DNA from: Pyronema omphalodes
Lineage: Eukaryota > Ascomycota > Pezizomycetes > Pezizales > Pyronemataceae
Assembly: GCA_024516155.1 (NCBI GenBank)
Contig: JAJJXM010000011.1
Coordinates: 715,501-779,500 of the forward strand
Length of the DNA: 64,000 nucleotides
Reading direction: 5' to 3'
Position numbers and translations under genes: made by a program. The notes below the pieces were generated by a model. That model did no database searches, had not been told where the DNA came from, and saw only the letters and a list, made by a program, of their open reading frames with translations. Positions 45,076 through 56,014 of this stretch are shown piece after piece; within the stretch, counting starts at the first letter, position 1; the number at the start of each line of letters is the position of its first letter.

Positions 45076-47564
45076 ATGTCCGCGTTAGTTTCCCCGAGTT
45101 CTTCAGCAGTTCAACCAACATCCACAATTTTCAACGTCACTCATGCTTTGGCTACATTTGCTAATAATAATGAAACTGCAGTCCTCCGAAACAATATGGC
45201 ACTACGCCCCCAATCAATACCAATCCACCGACGAAGGAAGATATGGAGCGCAATGCAGAGTTGGTACAGGAATTAAAGAACCAAAACTGCTTCGAAGAGA
45301 AGGCGGAGAGCGATAAACGGTATGCATGACAGCGCAGCATTGTGCGGCCGAGCTAACATTACATTCTCAAGTGTGAAAGTTCTGGAAATTCTCCAAACCT
45401 TAGGTGAGGCCTTCGTAAAAAAGGCATGTGCAGCAAAAGGACTCCCAGACCATCTGGTAAACAACTCGGGGGGGAAGATTTTCACCTTTGGATCGTACAG
45501 GTTGGGAGCTTATGGCCCTGGTAATTTTACTCTTATTTGGTCGAACCTTATCAACACCGTTGCTAAATCGAGTGATGTAACAGGATCCGATATTGATACC
45601 CTACTTGTTGTCCCTGCCCATATCGAGCGCGCCGACTTCTTCCAGCATGTACCAAAAATGTTGTCGGAACTCAACCCACCTGCAGAGGAGATTTCGCCCG
45701 TTCCAGATGCCTTTGTGCCCATCATTAAATTTGAACTTCAGTCAATTTCTATTGATTTGATTTTTGCAAAGGTCCCGAGTGTGAATTCTATACCACGAGA
45801 TATGACACTTGAGAACAAAGATATATTGAAGGGGTGTGACGAGGCGAACCTTCGAGGGTTAAACGGAGTTCGGCTTACAGATGAGCTTCTTGGGCTTGTT
45901 CCCCACCCAGTCAATTTCCGCATGGCTTTGCGTGCCATTAAATTATGGGCAAAGAGTGAGTATCAAGAAATCCCCCGTTTTGGTGAATCTTCTAACGATA
46001 TAGGCCGTGCGATATACGCGAACGTTATGGGATTCCCTGGTGGTATTGCTTGGGCAATGTTAGTTGCGAAAATCTGTCAGCTTTATCCCATGGCAGTTAG
46101 TGCTGTGATTGTTTGCAAGTTTTTCACTATCTACACAAAGTGGAAGTGGCCACAGCCGGTGCTTCTGAAAGACATTCTTGATGAAGGTGGACAAGGCGCA
46201 GGTCTCCGTGTCTGGAACCCAAAGGTTGGCATCTTCAATGTATGCGCAGGTAGAGCAATATCTAACTGTTTAGATTTACGCTTCCGATCGAGGTCATTTG
46301 ATGCCAGTCATTACTCCAAATTACCCGTGTATGTGTTCCACCCATAACATCACAAAGTCCACGAAGGCCGTAATTCTTCGGGAAATGGATCGATCTCTCA
46401 ACATAATTCACGAGATTATGGATGGAAAGTCACCATGGAGCAAGCTCTTTGCGCCACACACGTTCTTTACCCAAGATTATCGGTATTACCTCAGGGTCAT
46501 ATCTGCAGCGCGCACTAAAGAAGAACAACTTCTATGGTATTTTCCGTCACCATAATATGAGCAAACCGTTCTAATTCGACCTTAGGTCTGGCCTTGTTGA
46601 ATCAAAGCTGAGGCATCTTGTGTCAAAGCTGGAGATGCTAGACAATATACAACTAGCCCATCCATTCAATAAGGGATTCGAATATGAAGTTGAATGTAAC
46701 AATGATGACGAGGTTATGCGTGTTATACGAGGGGAGAACATCGACCAAAACGAAGCAAATAGTACATCCTCAAACGGTGCACCGGTTGACAGCAACAGCG
46801 AAAATGGCAAGGTCAAGGCTTATACAACCAGCTTCTACGTTGGACTTGTCCTTGATACTAGTGAGATCCAATCTAATCATACTAGGCACTAATACTTATG
46901 AAGTCTAGGCAAGTCGAAGCAGTTCGATATTTCTTGGGCCTGTCACGAGTTCTACGATATCTGCAAAACCTGGAATCTATATAACGAAGATATGCACAGT
47001 ATCCACATTGTTAATACTAGAAAGTGGGTTTCCTCTTTTTATATCATGATAAAATAATAACATTCGTTTTAGTTTCGAGCTACCTGATAACGTTTTCAAA
47101 CCGGGAGAGAAAAAGCCTACAAAGAAGATGAAGACTATTAAGAGAAAAGTCTCCAGTGTTCCCGGAACGACCCCCAGCGTTGCCGGAAAGAAGAGGGGTG
47201 CGGATGAGGTATGTCTTAAATCCCTTGCCTTTCAACTAGACCACTTGGCCTACCTACGCAGAAGGCATGGACATGAGACTCGGGATCGTTTGGTGCTTTT
47301 AGGGATGATAGAGGCAGTAAATGGGAAAATATTGGCGACATGCTTCTCATATTTCAGTCGCCCCCCGAGCCAATAACGGGGCCGCAATGTTCCCACCTCT
47401 GCCGAACGACTTCTAATACCATCTCCTCTCCTGGCGCCTTCATGATTTGAACTGGCTTGCGGTATTCTATAGTTGTTCATTTGCTAACAAACGGCGTCTT
47501 GTAGATCTCTTCTCCCGACTCCAAGCGAACTCACATCGATGATGTGCCACCGAATGCAAACTAG
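45076..47564 (+). CDS. PAP1: Nuclear poly(A) polymerase
   Basis: Adds poly(A) tails to cleaved pre-mRNA as part of the cleavage/polyadenylation machinery. Ten exons (45076-45083, 45182-45319, 45372-45520, 45584-45955, 46004-46224, 46274-46536, 46586-46860, 46909-47023, 47073-47208, 47505-47564) give 578 aa. Exon 1 is only 8 nt and its join makes MSAPPKQYGTTPP, the family N-terminus. The catalytic carboxylates are D101 and D103 in GSDIDTLLVVP and D156 in ISIDLIFA, matching yeast D100/D102/D154. NFRMALRAIKLWAKS, VMGFPGGIAWAMLVA and SDRGHLMPVITP follow in order, then the RNA-binding domain and a Lys-rich C-terminus (KKMKTIKRK) that may act as a nuclear signal. Several introns are open in frame, so unspliced frames run through them. 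The last intron (296 nt) is the longest here. Confidence 0.95.
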
Positions 47565-49090
47565 ACTGCAAAAGATCCTGTCAGGGTTAGTTTTACCCCC
47601 AGCTTCATTATTACTGATTTTCTTTCAGATACTAAATGCTGTTACAGTGCGCTATATTCCGTGGTTTTCATCTTGCCGTTCGGCACTGTCCCTAGTTACC
47701 TCACTGTCAACAACAGAATTCCTATTCCTTGTACAGGACGGTTATGTAACGAAAAAGTTGTTTCCGATAAACAGATCTCTAACACCAGACGGGGTTTCCA
47801 GGGCGATTTACGACATCCGAATCATCATACGGCGCAACATCCATCCATACAGCGAAAATGACCCTTCACCAATTCCTCTGGATTGTCCAAACTCTCTTTA
47901 TGATTACGGTGTGCTAACACTACGATATTTGGAAACAGTCTAATCCTCTTAGATGATACTGGTTGCAATCACTTCTTTTCAACCTGGAAGTCGCAACTTG
48001 TACATCAAAATCAACGCTTACTGTCAACGTCTGTATCCATTACGGAGTACAGAAGCCTAGATTCATCATACGTGAAAATTTCAAAAAAACAATATAAGAA
48101 AACAATATAAAAAAACACAGCACAGTTTGTTGATATAATCATGATAAGACTCCTTACTACGCTATCAATTTGAGGGGGGGTTCGCCAGGTCGTTTGTGTC
48201 ATTTTTTTCTCTTTGCTTATCTAGTTTTGTACCTTTCTTTTCCATCCATGGGCAATCTCTAGGTAAGAGTGGCTACTGTTCCCTGGGTGTGTATGTATTG
48301 TGTAATTCGCATGATGGTTTTGTTCCATTAGGTAGTTTTACTTCTTTTGTTTGCGGAAGATGTGTACGTATAAAGCATAATCCTTTGTCAGAGTCCACCC
48401 AGGATGCTTGTCTAGTGCAATGCTGCTGTGATATGAAAAGAAATTTGATTGCCGTTTCTATGTACTAGATATTTAAGCTGAGTGGTGCTTCCCCTATGAC
48501 TGGTCGGAGAGCTCTGTCGTCGGATGAGGCCAAAAGTGTGGCGTGGCTGTTGCGTGGGCCCTTTAGCCACTTAGCGTCAAGTGTGTGTGCGGGGAGGGGT
48601 TTTGGCCGACACTAAGCCAAACACAGACTAGCACAAAATAATGCCCACCTTAAAAAAACTTCAAATGTCGGCTGTTCTCACTCATCGCTTCCGATCACCA
48701 ACAATGTGCACTCAACGCAACCACACTCTGACCAGTCCCGACTGATCTCGCAAACAGGATTGAAACTTGTGGTAAGTTACCAGTCTTCAAACCCCTCACG
48801 CATATCATTCGTGATGGCTATCAGTTGATGATACACCTTAACATATGAACAATCCAACTCCTATGTACATTGAGGACTCGCCTCCGGGCTTACTCTGATT
48901 CTAAGCATACTTTTGCTACTTTGTTTCGTACTAGTTCTAAGATATCAGTGCTAATACGATGTTAATAGAGAACCATACTATCTTTAAGACGGCCATGTCG
49001 CCGCGCGTTCTGAAAGCGCACCACGCAGTCTGAAGGCAGTATCTATTACTGAATCCATCGGACTGCGTAGATAGACCTATCAGGTTAGAT
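47565..49090. other. Intergenic
   Basis: No gene is supported. Frames at 47539-47943 and 48196-48468 have no recognisable content. Confidence 0.5.
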
Positions 49091-49290
49091 TCCCACCACT
49101 TCATTTCTTTCTTTATCCACCGAAACTAGTTGGGGTGATGTTACCTTTGACATGCTATGCTCTTTCGGAATATATATTGTCGAATCCTGTCTATTTTTTA
49201 AGTTTCAGCCTTGTCTGACCAACTACCTATTGATATTGTTTATTTGCAATTCATCATCGAGCGAACTGTATGTGACTAACAGTTTAACAG
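49091..49290 (+). repeat. ~281-bp tandem unit, copy 0 (degenerate)
   Basis: Begins TTCCCACCACTTC, equivalent to TTCCCACCGCTTG of the next unit 281 bp downstream. It shares GTTGGGGTGATGTTACCTTT with the third unit's GATGTTACCTTT, and ends before GTACGA where the others end before GTTAGT. The hairpin seen in the next two copies is not preserved; only a 5-bp outer pairing remains. Confidence 0.5.
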
Positions 49291-49367
49291 GTACGAACTT
49301 TCGCACTATATTCAGCATTCATCACCCATTCATATGACGAATTTTGAACGAACGGGCGGACATATCA

Positions 49368-49427
49368 TCCCTTCCCACCGCTTGCGGTAGCCGCGCCCAC
49401 TGTACAAACCGGGTTGCTGGGAAGGGA
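49368..49427 (+). repeat. Three-way-junction structured element, copy 1
   Basis: The outer stem TCCCTTCCC (49368-49376) pairs perfectly with GGGAAGGGA (49419-49427), 9 bp. Directly stacked is ACCG-CTTG-CGGT (49377-49388), a stem closed by a CUUG tetraloop if transcribed. After the linker AGCCGC a third stem GCCC/GGGT (49395-49398 with 49411-49414) forms. It is inside a tandem unit of about 281 bp. Confidence 0.6.
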
Positions 49428-49646
49428 AAGTTGATGAGATCGTCGTCACCTGATTATGAACACATCCTACCATATTTGCGACCCTATCACTTCCGACGAC
49501 AGTACTGACAGTATTGTCATAGATGGCACTGCTACTATATTAATGCCATACTGGAACTGCACATATGGTTAGTATCCAATCCCGCATCCAGTTAGCCCCA
49601 CATCTAGGTGATTATACATTAAACGTATTCACACTGTCTTATCAAT

Positions 49647-49700
49647 TCTCTCTCACCGCTTGCGGTAGTCGCAACCCCTGAAAAAGGTTGTTGAGAGGGG
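49647..49700 (+). repeat. Three-way-junction structured element, copy 2
   Basis: The outer stem TCTCTCTC (49647-49654) pairs with GAGAGGGG (49693-49700). The identical ACCG-CTTG-CGGT hairpin follows (49655-49666). The linker is AGTCGC, then the third stem AACC/GGTT (49673-49676 with 49686-49689). Compared with copy 1 the paired positions changed together at two outer-stem pairs and one third-stem pair, while the CUUG hairpin is invariant. Confidence 0.6.
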
Positions 49701-50652
49701 GTACTTGATGTTACCTTTCAATTATGATTCCGATTACATGTCGCATATTATTAAGCATTTCTATGTTGAGGTCATAATGCTGACTTCCGCAAAGACAGAA
49801 ACATACTGCAAATTCCTCCCGCTGCTATTCCAATACAACTATCTCCAAGGTTAGTCAATTCAATAGATTATCTACAAAAATCCGATATGATGAAATCTTA
49901 TTTTTTGGGTTATCCTACGGGGCTGAGCCTTACAAAAAATCTGATTTAATGAGCCTGACATCGATTGTGTCTAAGCATTTTATTCCATTTATGTTTTTGC
50001 TTCAACCATCAAGTGCTAACTTGTGCGATAAGACTTGTAGACTCTGCCACATACGCAGTATCAGAGAGCATCTCTTGCTCACGGTGATATTACCTGGAAT
50101 CTGAACATCGGATTTTTCTTTCTCGTGAGCGAGAGATGCTTGATTGGACAGTCGTGAAGAATGGTTATACATAGATATCACAATATACAAATTTTCCACC
50201 TGTCTTTTGAATCGTAAAAAGTTTGATACATCGTGAATACGGACTCGCCGTTTACCGCGCTTTTGGTCGCACTCACGAGCAGCACTGTTGAATTGAGACG
50301 CGCTGACATGGTGATGCACACGGTGCGAGTTATGTGGATCCAATTCGTCGGGATTTGAACTCATCCCGGCATCGCCGCCCTGCAGGCTCACCGAATATCT
50401 CGCGTGAAACCGACAGGCTCACATATCCAATCTTCCTATTTGGAACGCGCGGCCCGTATATACATATGTTCTCTTCAGCGCTGCTGCATCAAAATGCGAA
50501 ACTTCCCCAGTCACAGCCAGATAGTACATAACCTACGTAATCCCATGACCTGTTGGACTGTTTCGCTGGAGGAAGCTGCTCCTTCCACAAAACCTGCACT
50601 CTTTCCCCGACCACCACTACAAGTCCTCTGCGCAAATAATCTGCGAAGCAAT
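49701..50652. other. Tail of tandem units, then formamidase upstream region
   Basis: 49701-49865 is the rest of the third ~281-bp unit, ending at a GTTAGT. From there to 50652 no gene is supported. A short minus frame at 50002-50391 shows no family features. Confidence 0.5.
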
Positions 50653-51714
50653 ATGGCAACAGTCGAAAAAAACATTCGCTACGGCAAAGCCCATCCTCTT
50701 CAATCGCTAGACGTCCACCGATCTCCGCGCGACGGCGCAGGCTGGATCATGTACTTCTCCTGTATCGAGTTTCTTCTTTTAGGCCGCTAACAAAGCCACA
50801 GCTTCATTCACGGTGGCGCCTGGCGCGATCCCAAAATCACCTCTGACGCTGGTGAACCATTACTCTCCCGTCTCCTTCCCGGCCTTTCTTGTAATGCTGC
50901 AAGCCTAAACTACCGCTTATCGCCGTACCCCAATTTCGAGCCCGCTTCTTTCGACGCTGAGCTTGCCACCTCAAACCATGAGCTCGCCGCGTCCGACTCA
51001 GACGCCTCATTCTCCGACTCCGAGCTGGCATCGTCAGACTCTGGGGCCGCTTACTCTGATTCAGAGGCCGCCTACTCCGACTCCGGGAGTCCTACATCTA
51101 ATCACAAGCACTTAACCCTAAACTCTGACCCTACATCCCCAACTCCAAATTTCGCAACCTTAGGCCTCGATTCTGTAGTTTCGAAGACTGAGGCTTCACC
51201 TCCCAATACCGCTCGCCATCCTGACCACATAAACGATGTCTTGAGCGCACTTGAATACCTTCACAAAAAATACACTCTCTCTGATTATGTTTTAATCGGA
51301 CACTCTGCTGGAGCGACATTGGCATGTCAGGCCATTGAGGCAATCCTTGCTGGAAGGAACTTACCACTCCCAAAGGTGGTTATAGGATTGGAAGGAATAT
51401 ATGACCTTGCAGGGTTGGTAAAGGAATATGGTGATGACTATCGGGGATTCGTCGAGGGGGCATTCGGCCAGGAAGAAGAGTGGCCATTGGCGCTAGACGT
51501 CAAAGGATACAAGGGGTTAGTGGTTCTGGCACATAGTGACCAGGACGAGCTGTTGAGTTGGAGACAGACGGAGGATATGAAAGAACGTCTGGAAGAAACA
51601 CTAGGAACGGGCGGTGCAGTCAGAGTCGTGAAAGCTAAGGGAAAACACGATGAGATGCTTACGACCCAACACCTGGCAGATCTGATAGTTAGGTATATCA
51701 GAGGCGTGGTCTAG
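50653..51714 (+). CDS. BNA7: Kynurenine formamidase with Ser/Asp-rich insertion
   Basis: Alpha/beta hydrolase that turns N-formylkynurenine into kynurenine in tryptophan-to-NAD synthesis. Two exons (50653-50750, 50802-51714) encode 336 aa. The 51-nt intron uses a GTACTT donor; the join makes GWIIFIHGGAWRDP, the oxyanion-hole motif HGGAW. The nucleophile Ser is in VLIGHSAGATLA, the acid Asp in HSDQDELL, and the His in KGKHDEML. YDLAGLVKEY and FVEGAFG are further family marks. The unusual part is residues about 77-169, between NYRLSPYP and ARHPDHINDVL. The family normally has only a short loop there, but here some 90 residues carry repeated S-D-S units and Ala/Ser/Thr/Pro. The insertion is in frame without stops, so the enzyme may be active with a surface extension. 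Confidence 0.88.
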
Positions 51715-52218
51715 TTGGTGAAGGATGGTAATCGAAGGCGAGTGAGGGGATTGCTGAGTAGATTCACATTCTATAGGCATTTGTTTTCTGTTCAATTGTC
51801 CCTGGTTAAGTGAATTGAGTACAAGTACATGCTTTTATGGAAGCCATAATATAAAAAGTATTAAAATCCTGCTTTCTCTGCTCAATTCATTGATTATTTA
51901 GTTAGTCGGCTTACTGGCCCATTCCATTATCTGCTCAATCGCTTGGACTTTTACTATTTACCAAAACTCCCGAAACCTTCCCCCGACGTCTGATTATTTT
52001 CCGACAGCTCCCATTCACTCAAATCTAATAGAACAGCTCTGATATCACTCACGTCGATCCCATATCACCCTCTCCGTCGCAAGCCAAGCATTACCACATT
52101 TATGGTCATAATTTACCTATATGGAATATCGTTCTTCAACGGGATTTCGCCGTTATTCTTGTTTTAACTCCAGATGGACACTACGTTTATTCTGTGTCAG
52201 CCTAGTTTTACAGCAGCT
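51715..52218. other. Intergenic
   Basis: 3' region of the formamidase gene and the start of the degenerate region; nothing recognised. Confidence 0.5.
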
Positions 52219-54010
52219 TCACATCGAATCGTGGCGTCTTTCCATTACCCACGACAGTGTAATCCTCCCATATCTATCCGTCCAATCAATGTAAGTATCC
52301 GTCCGCTCCAAAAGACGACTTACCAGTGCCTCGTGACCTTTCTTAGAGTCATATGATACTACCGCCCCACAATCATCGTCTTTCGAATTGATGCGAGTAT
52401 CCTTTTCCTCCAAAGTAGACGCACGGTAACCTCATATCCGTTTTCAGCACCTAGATATAGGGCAGTATGGTTTCATCCGTCCTTGGAATAAATATCCTAT
52501 ATCCCTCTGTTTCTAACTGCAGATGTATAATCGTGGCGTACTTTTTTTTTTCCGAGCTGCCGAAGATAACGCAGTATATTGACATTAGCCTTTGAAGTTA
52601 ACATGGAGGTTGTTTTTTACCGGCAGCAGTAACTGTAGAGTATAACTGTATTATCACTCATTCAGATGTTCGTAGTAGCACAGTATACCCATTGTGATCT
52701 ATCAATTTGACTTCAATGGCCCGCTCCCCTGTTCAGAAGAAGTCGAATAACCGAATTGTGACCCCCTTCTTATGCCCGTAAACACGCGGTTCGGGTACGA
52801 GCATCTTTCGTATTAATTCTCACATTACCTTTCGTCATAAGTAACCAGACTACCATCTGATAACTGTTGTTGACAACTCATAACAGAGATATATAGCCTA
52901 AGCTGTCAGCCGGTTTGGTATCGGTACTTGCTGGGTCCAATATTAGAAATGCACTTACTTCATCGCCGTTTTTGGATGCCACAGATACTGAGATTGTTAC
53001 GGAATATGCACAGTATATATACAAGATTTTTCTCCTTTGTTTTTGATACTGGTTCGCCTTTTTGGGTAGTCATGCCATATAGTTATCCCTTTTAGTGTTA
53101 ACAATGATATTTCCTTTCCCAAAAGAAGCAAAAGAAAAAAAAAGATTGCACGGGATGCGTTAAAAGAAGATTGTAATAAGGCCTTCACTCCTTCGCCTTT
53201 TTTCGTATACTTATAGTTTTCAATCATCAAAATATGCTGTACAACCGACATATGTCCCTTACCGGATGCATATGGTGATACAATGCGGTCAAGGTTAACT
53301 TTCTCATGGATAAATTTCCGCCTTTTCTAGTAAACGGCACAATGCATATAACCGAATGAAGTCAGTTTTCTGCCGCTTAGGAAGGAATTGTCCGACCAGG
53401 CTTATTGGTCTTGATATTAATGATGATATTGGTGCTATTCTGTACAGTGAAAGATGCAATCGCGTCATCTGAATTTTAAACCGTGATTAATGACGAATTT
53501 TGGCCATGAACTCAGTTTTGCATTGATATCTACAGCCCCCCTATCAAAGACAGGAAAAACTCTGGTCTACATATAAGCAACTCGGTTATAAGCAATTCAC
53601 TGTATGGGAAATTGCGGTTTTGTTTTTTGTTGTCCCGGGAACTTTCTCACTACATTGCTTATAAACAGTAGTTGTGGCTCAATTGCAGTTGTTTTGGGGG
53701 AGAACACACCAAAATTTAGCGTATAGGATGGCCAGGATCTTTCAGAGTGCAATCCAGTGTAGCCAATTAATAGGGTTATTTCTTGTCACTCACGTCAAGA
53801 CACATTTACACAATCAATGGCCAGCTTACATATAACCAGTGATCGCACCGGCCGAACAGAGCCGTGCCTAAATAAAGGTTTTCATGTAGTAAACAAACGA
53901 CTGACTCATGGCCTTTTACTGCCGCCCATATTATTGCAGTTCTACTATTAATATTTTTGTAATTAACGGCGATCTTTCCTCTGCAGAGCAGAAAAAACGC
54001 TGAGTACAAT
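52219..54010 (-). pseudogene. Eroded ankyrin-repeat array
   Basis: On the minus strand, separate frames and stop-interrupted stretches spell ankyrin repeats in order from high to low coordinates: VNYKNINSRTAIIWAAVKGHESVVCLL (about 53.9 kb, trimmed here to its core), GKGHMSVVQHIL (53.2 kb), SVASKNGDEVSAFLILD (52.9 kb), NNSYQMVVWLLMTKG then EGGHNSVIRLLLNRGA (52.7-52.8 kb), and KKGHEALVSRLLERTD (52.3 kb). Frames shift between repeats, and stop codons occur inside several (for example TAA before EGGHNS). This is a dead array, not a working gene. Repeats of this type form the C-terminal sensor of fungal NACHT/STAND proteins. The matching NACHT part lies upstream on the same strand at 58.8-60.8 kb. 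Confidence 0.75.
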
Positions 54011-54094
54011 GGTATGGCACCTTGCTGTGTCCGGGTGTCCTTGTTAAACGGATATTTTGGATTGAACGCTGATTTCTTATTAATGAAGTTTATA

Positions 54095-54230
54095 TTTACG
54101 GCAATTATGCCAGATGCCCCCCACCACAGAACATTCTATCCAAGATACCCCCGTCGCTTATTTTTATTCAATATACCCCCCGCTTAGGTCCCTGCTGTCG
54201 CATCTGCCTCATGTGCAGTGACAAAGTGTT
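54095..54230. repeat. Bracketing direct repeat, left copy
   Basis: Starts GGCAATTATGCCAGATGCCCCCC and matches 58445-58560 over about 120-130 bp with indels, in the same orientation. Read on the minus strand it contains three iterations of a GGGGTAT-TTG-ATA motif. Confidence 0.65.
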
Positions 54231-55049
54231 TTTAGTAGATTGTTTTTATTATTGAACATTGGCTTTGCGATTTATAAAATAATAACTCTTCAACAGACAA
54301 CACAGAAACGTCCTACATCATGATACGAAGTACCACGTAGTGGCTAAAAGACAATGGGGCTTTCATTTATTTTTGTAACAGTACACTGGTACTGCCTGTG
54401 CAAACTAGCGCAAATCATGTCTTGGGTCTTTGCTCTTTGGACCGTAGTAAAATGAAGTCAACGGCGAATTTTGCTGTTGGTTGTACAGTTCAAGGTGCCG
54501 GACGGACCACCGATATGTAGTCCAGTCACCTTGGAATCCCGGACTGGACCGATTGGACAATGGGAAACACTGGAATATGCTATATACACACCGAGGTTTC
54601 TTATAAAAATGCTGTTCCGAATCCCGAAACAGTTGATAATGTTGTGTACCAGGCCACATGCATGCGCAGTACAGAAAAGAAAATGGGGAAGGGAGGAGAA
54701 GAGTTGGACAAGGTTACCGGTAGCGGTCATAGAGACAGGGTTACCAGGTAGGTAAGAGGGTGGATTTAAGAAAGCCGGCTAGCTGGAGCTCCGGGCCATA
54801 TGTACACCCTCCACTAGGCTATCAGTAGAACATCTCTTTCCACCCATGGATAGACAAAACTCCATCTTTCCTCCACTATTGGTATCTGACGGCCGTGTCA
54901 AATTATTGACGTTAAACCACCACCAACGGTAATTTCTCATCTTTTTTCTTCCATAATAGACTACTTGATAGTTTGCAATCCCTCTCTATGATTTGAAATT
55001 GCGATACTAACAATCCCTACAGACAGCCCGAGACTTTGCAAAACTTATG
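54231..55049. other. Accessory intergenic DNA
   Basis: Open frames overlap on both strands at 54405-54755, but none shows a recognisable domain. A plus frame (54560-54751) with GNTGICYIHTEVSYKNAVPNPE could be a fragment of an old gene. Confidence 0.4.
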
Positions 55050-55877
55050 GAGGTAACCACACTCATATTGTACTCTACAATTAGAGCAATGTCAAAACGT
55101 CTCTACATGGTGCTTGGGAAGATCTGCCACCGAACATGATGGGTTACTGCTCTGACGATGCCGATATGGAGGCAGATGGTGGGAAAGTTAGCAAAGAGTC
55201 TCCCTGATTCGACGGTGGCAGTCAACCCGGGCCCATAATACGATACGACTTTGGTACTTCGCTCGAGTAGCTAGTAGTATTGAGGAATGGTATCCCCTCT
55301 CGATGATCATTCATTCATGTTTTAGGAGACAATCACACTCATATTTTACTCTACAATTATAGCAATGTCAAAACGTCTCTACATGGTGCTTGGGAAGATC
55401 TGCCACCGAACATGATGGGTTACTGCTCTGACGATGCCGATATGGAGGCAGATGGTGGGAAAGTTAGCAAAGAGTCTCTCTGATTCGACGGTGGCAGTCA
55501 ACCCGGGCCCATAATACGATACGACTTTGGTACTTCGCTCGAGTAGCTAGTAGTATTGAGGAATGGTATCCCCTCTCGATGATCATTCATTCATGTTTTA
55601 GGAGACAATCACACTCATATTTTACTCTACAATTATAGCAATGTCAAAACGTCTCTACATGGTGCTTGGGAAGATCTGCCACCGAACATGATGGGTTACT
55701 GCTCTGACGATGCCGATATGGAGGCAGATGGTGGGAAAGTTAGCAAAGAGTCTCCCTGATTCGACGGTGGCAGTCAACCTGGGCCCATAATACGATACGA
55801 CTTTGGTACTTCGCTCGAGTAGCTAGTAGTATTGAGGAATGGTATCCCCTCTCTATGGGCATTCATGTTGAGGAACA
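55050..55877 (+). repeat. Three tandem copies of a 276-bp unit
   Basis: The landmark AGCAATGTCAAAACG occurs at 55085, 55361 and 55637, exactly 276 bp apart. Copies are nearly identical (a few substitutions such as CTCCCTGA/CTCTCTGA and CCCGGGCC/CTGGGCC), so the amplification is recent. Each unit can be read as MMGYCSDDADME...GGKVSKES followed by a stop. A fourth, diverged and longer copy follows at 56035-56180. Confidence 0.95.
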
Positions 55878-56014
55878 AGATTCAAGGGTAAAATTTCTTC
55901 CCGTGTTGTTTACAAGTAGAACCAACCACTTTGAGAGACACACAGTTTACGCTTGTATGCCATTGATGCTACTCCCTTTACCGCTCCCAGAATTTCGAAA
56001 CGTATATATATGGG

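Noticed and set aside
47539..48468. Frames of 134 and 90 codons after poly(A) polymerase
   Set aside because: The first overlaps the true last exon of PAP1 in another frame, and the second is T-rich without features.
50002..50391. 129-codon minus frame upstream of the formamidase
   Set aside because: No recognisable domain, and it overlaps the likely promoter.
54405..54755. Overlapping frames of 84-94 codons on both strands
   Set aside because: The strands conflict and neither shows a domain; possibly an old gene fragment but not supportable.
55050..55877. CRISPR-like array
   Set aside because: The repeats are 276 bp, directly adjacent without spacers, in a eukaryotic genome.
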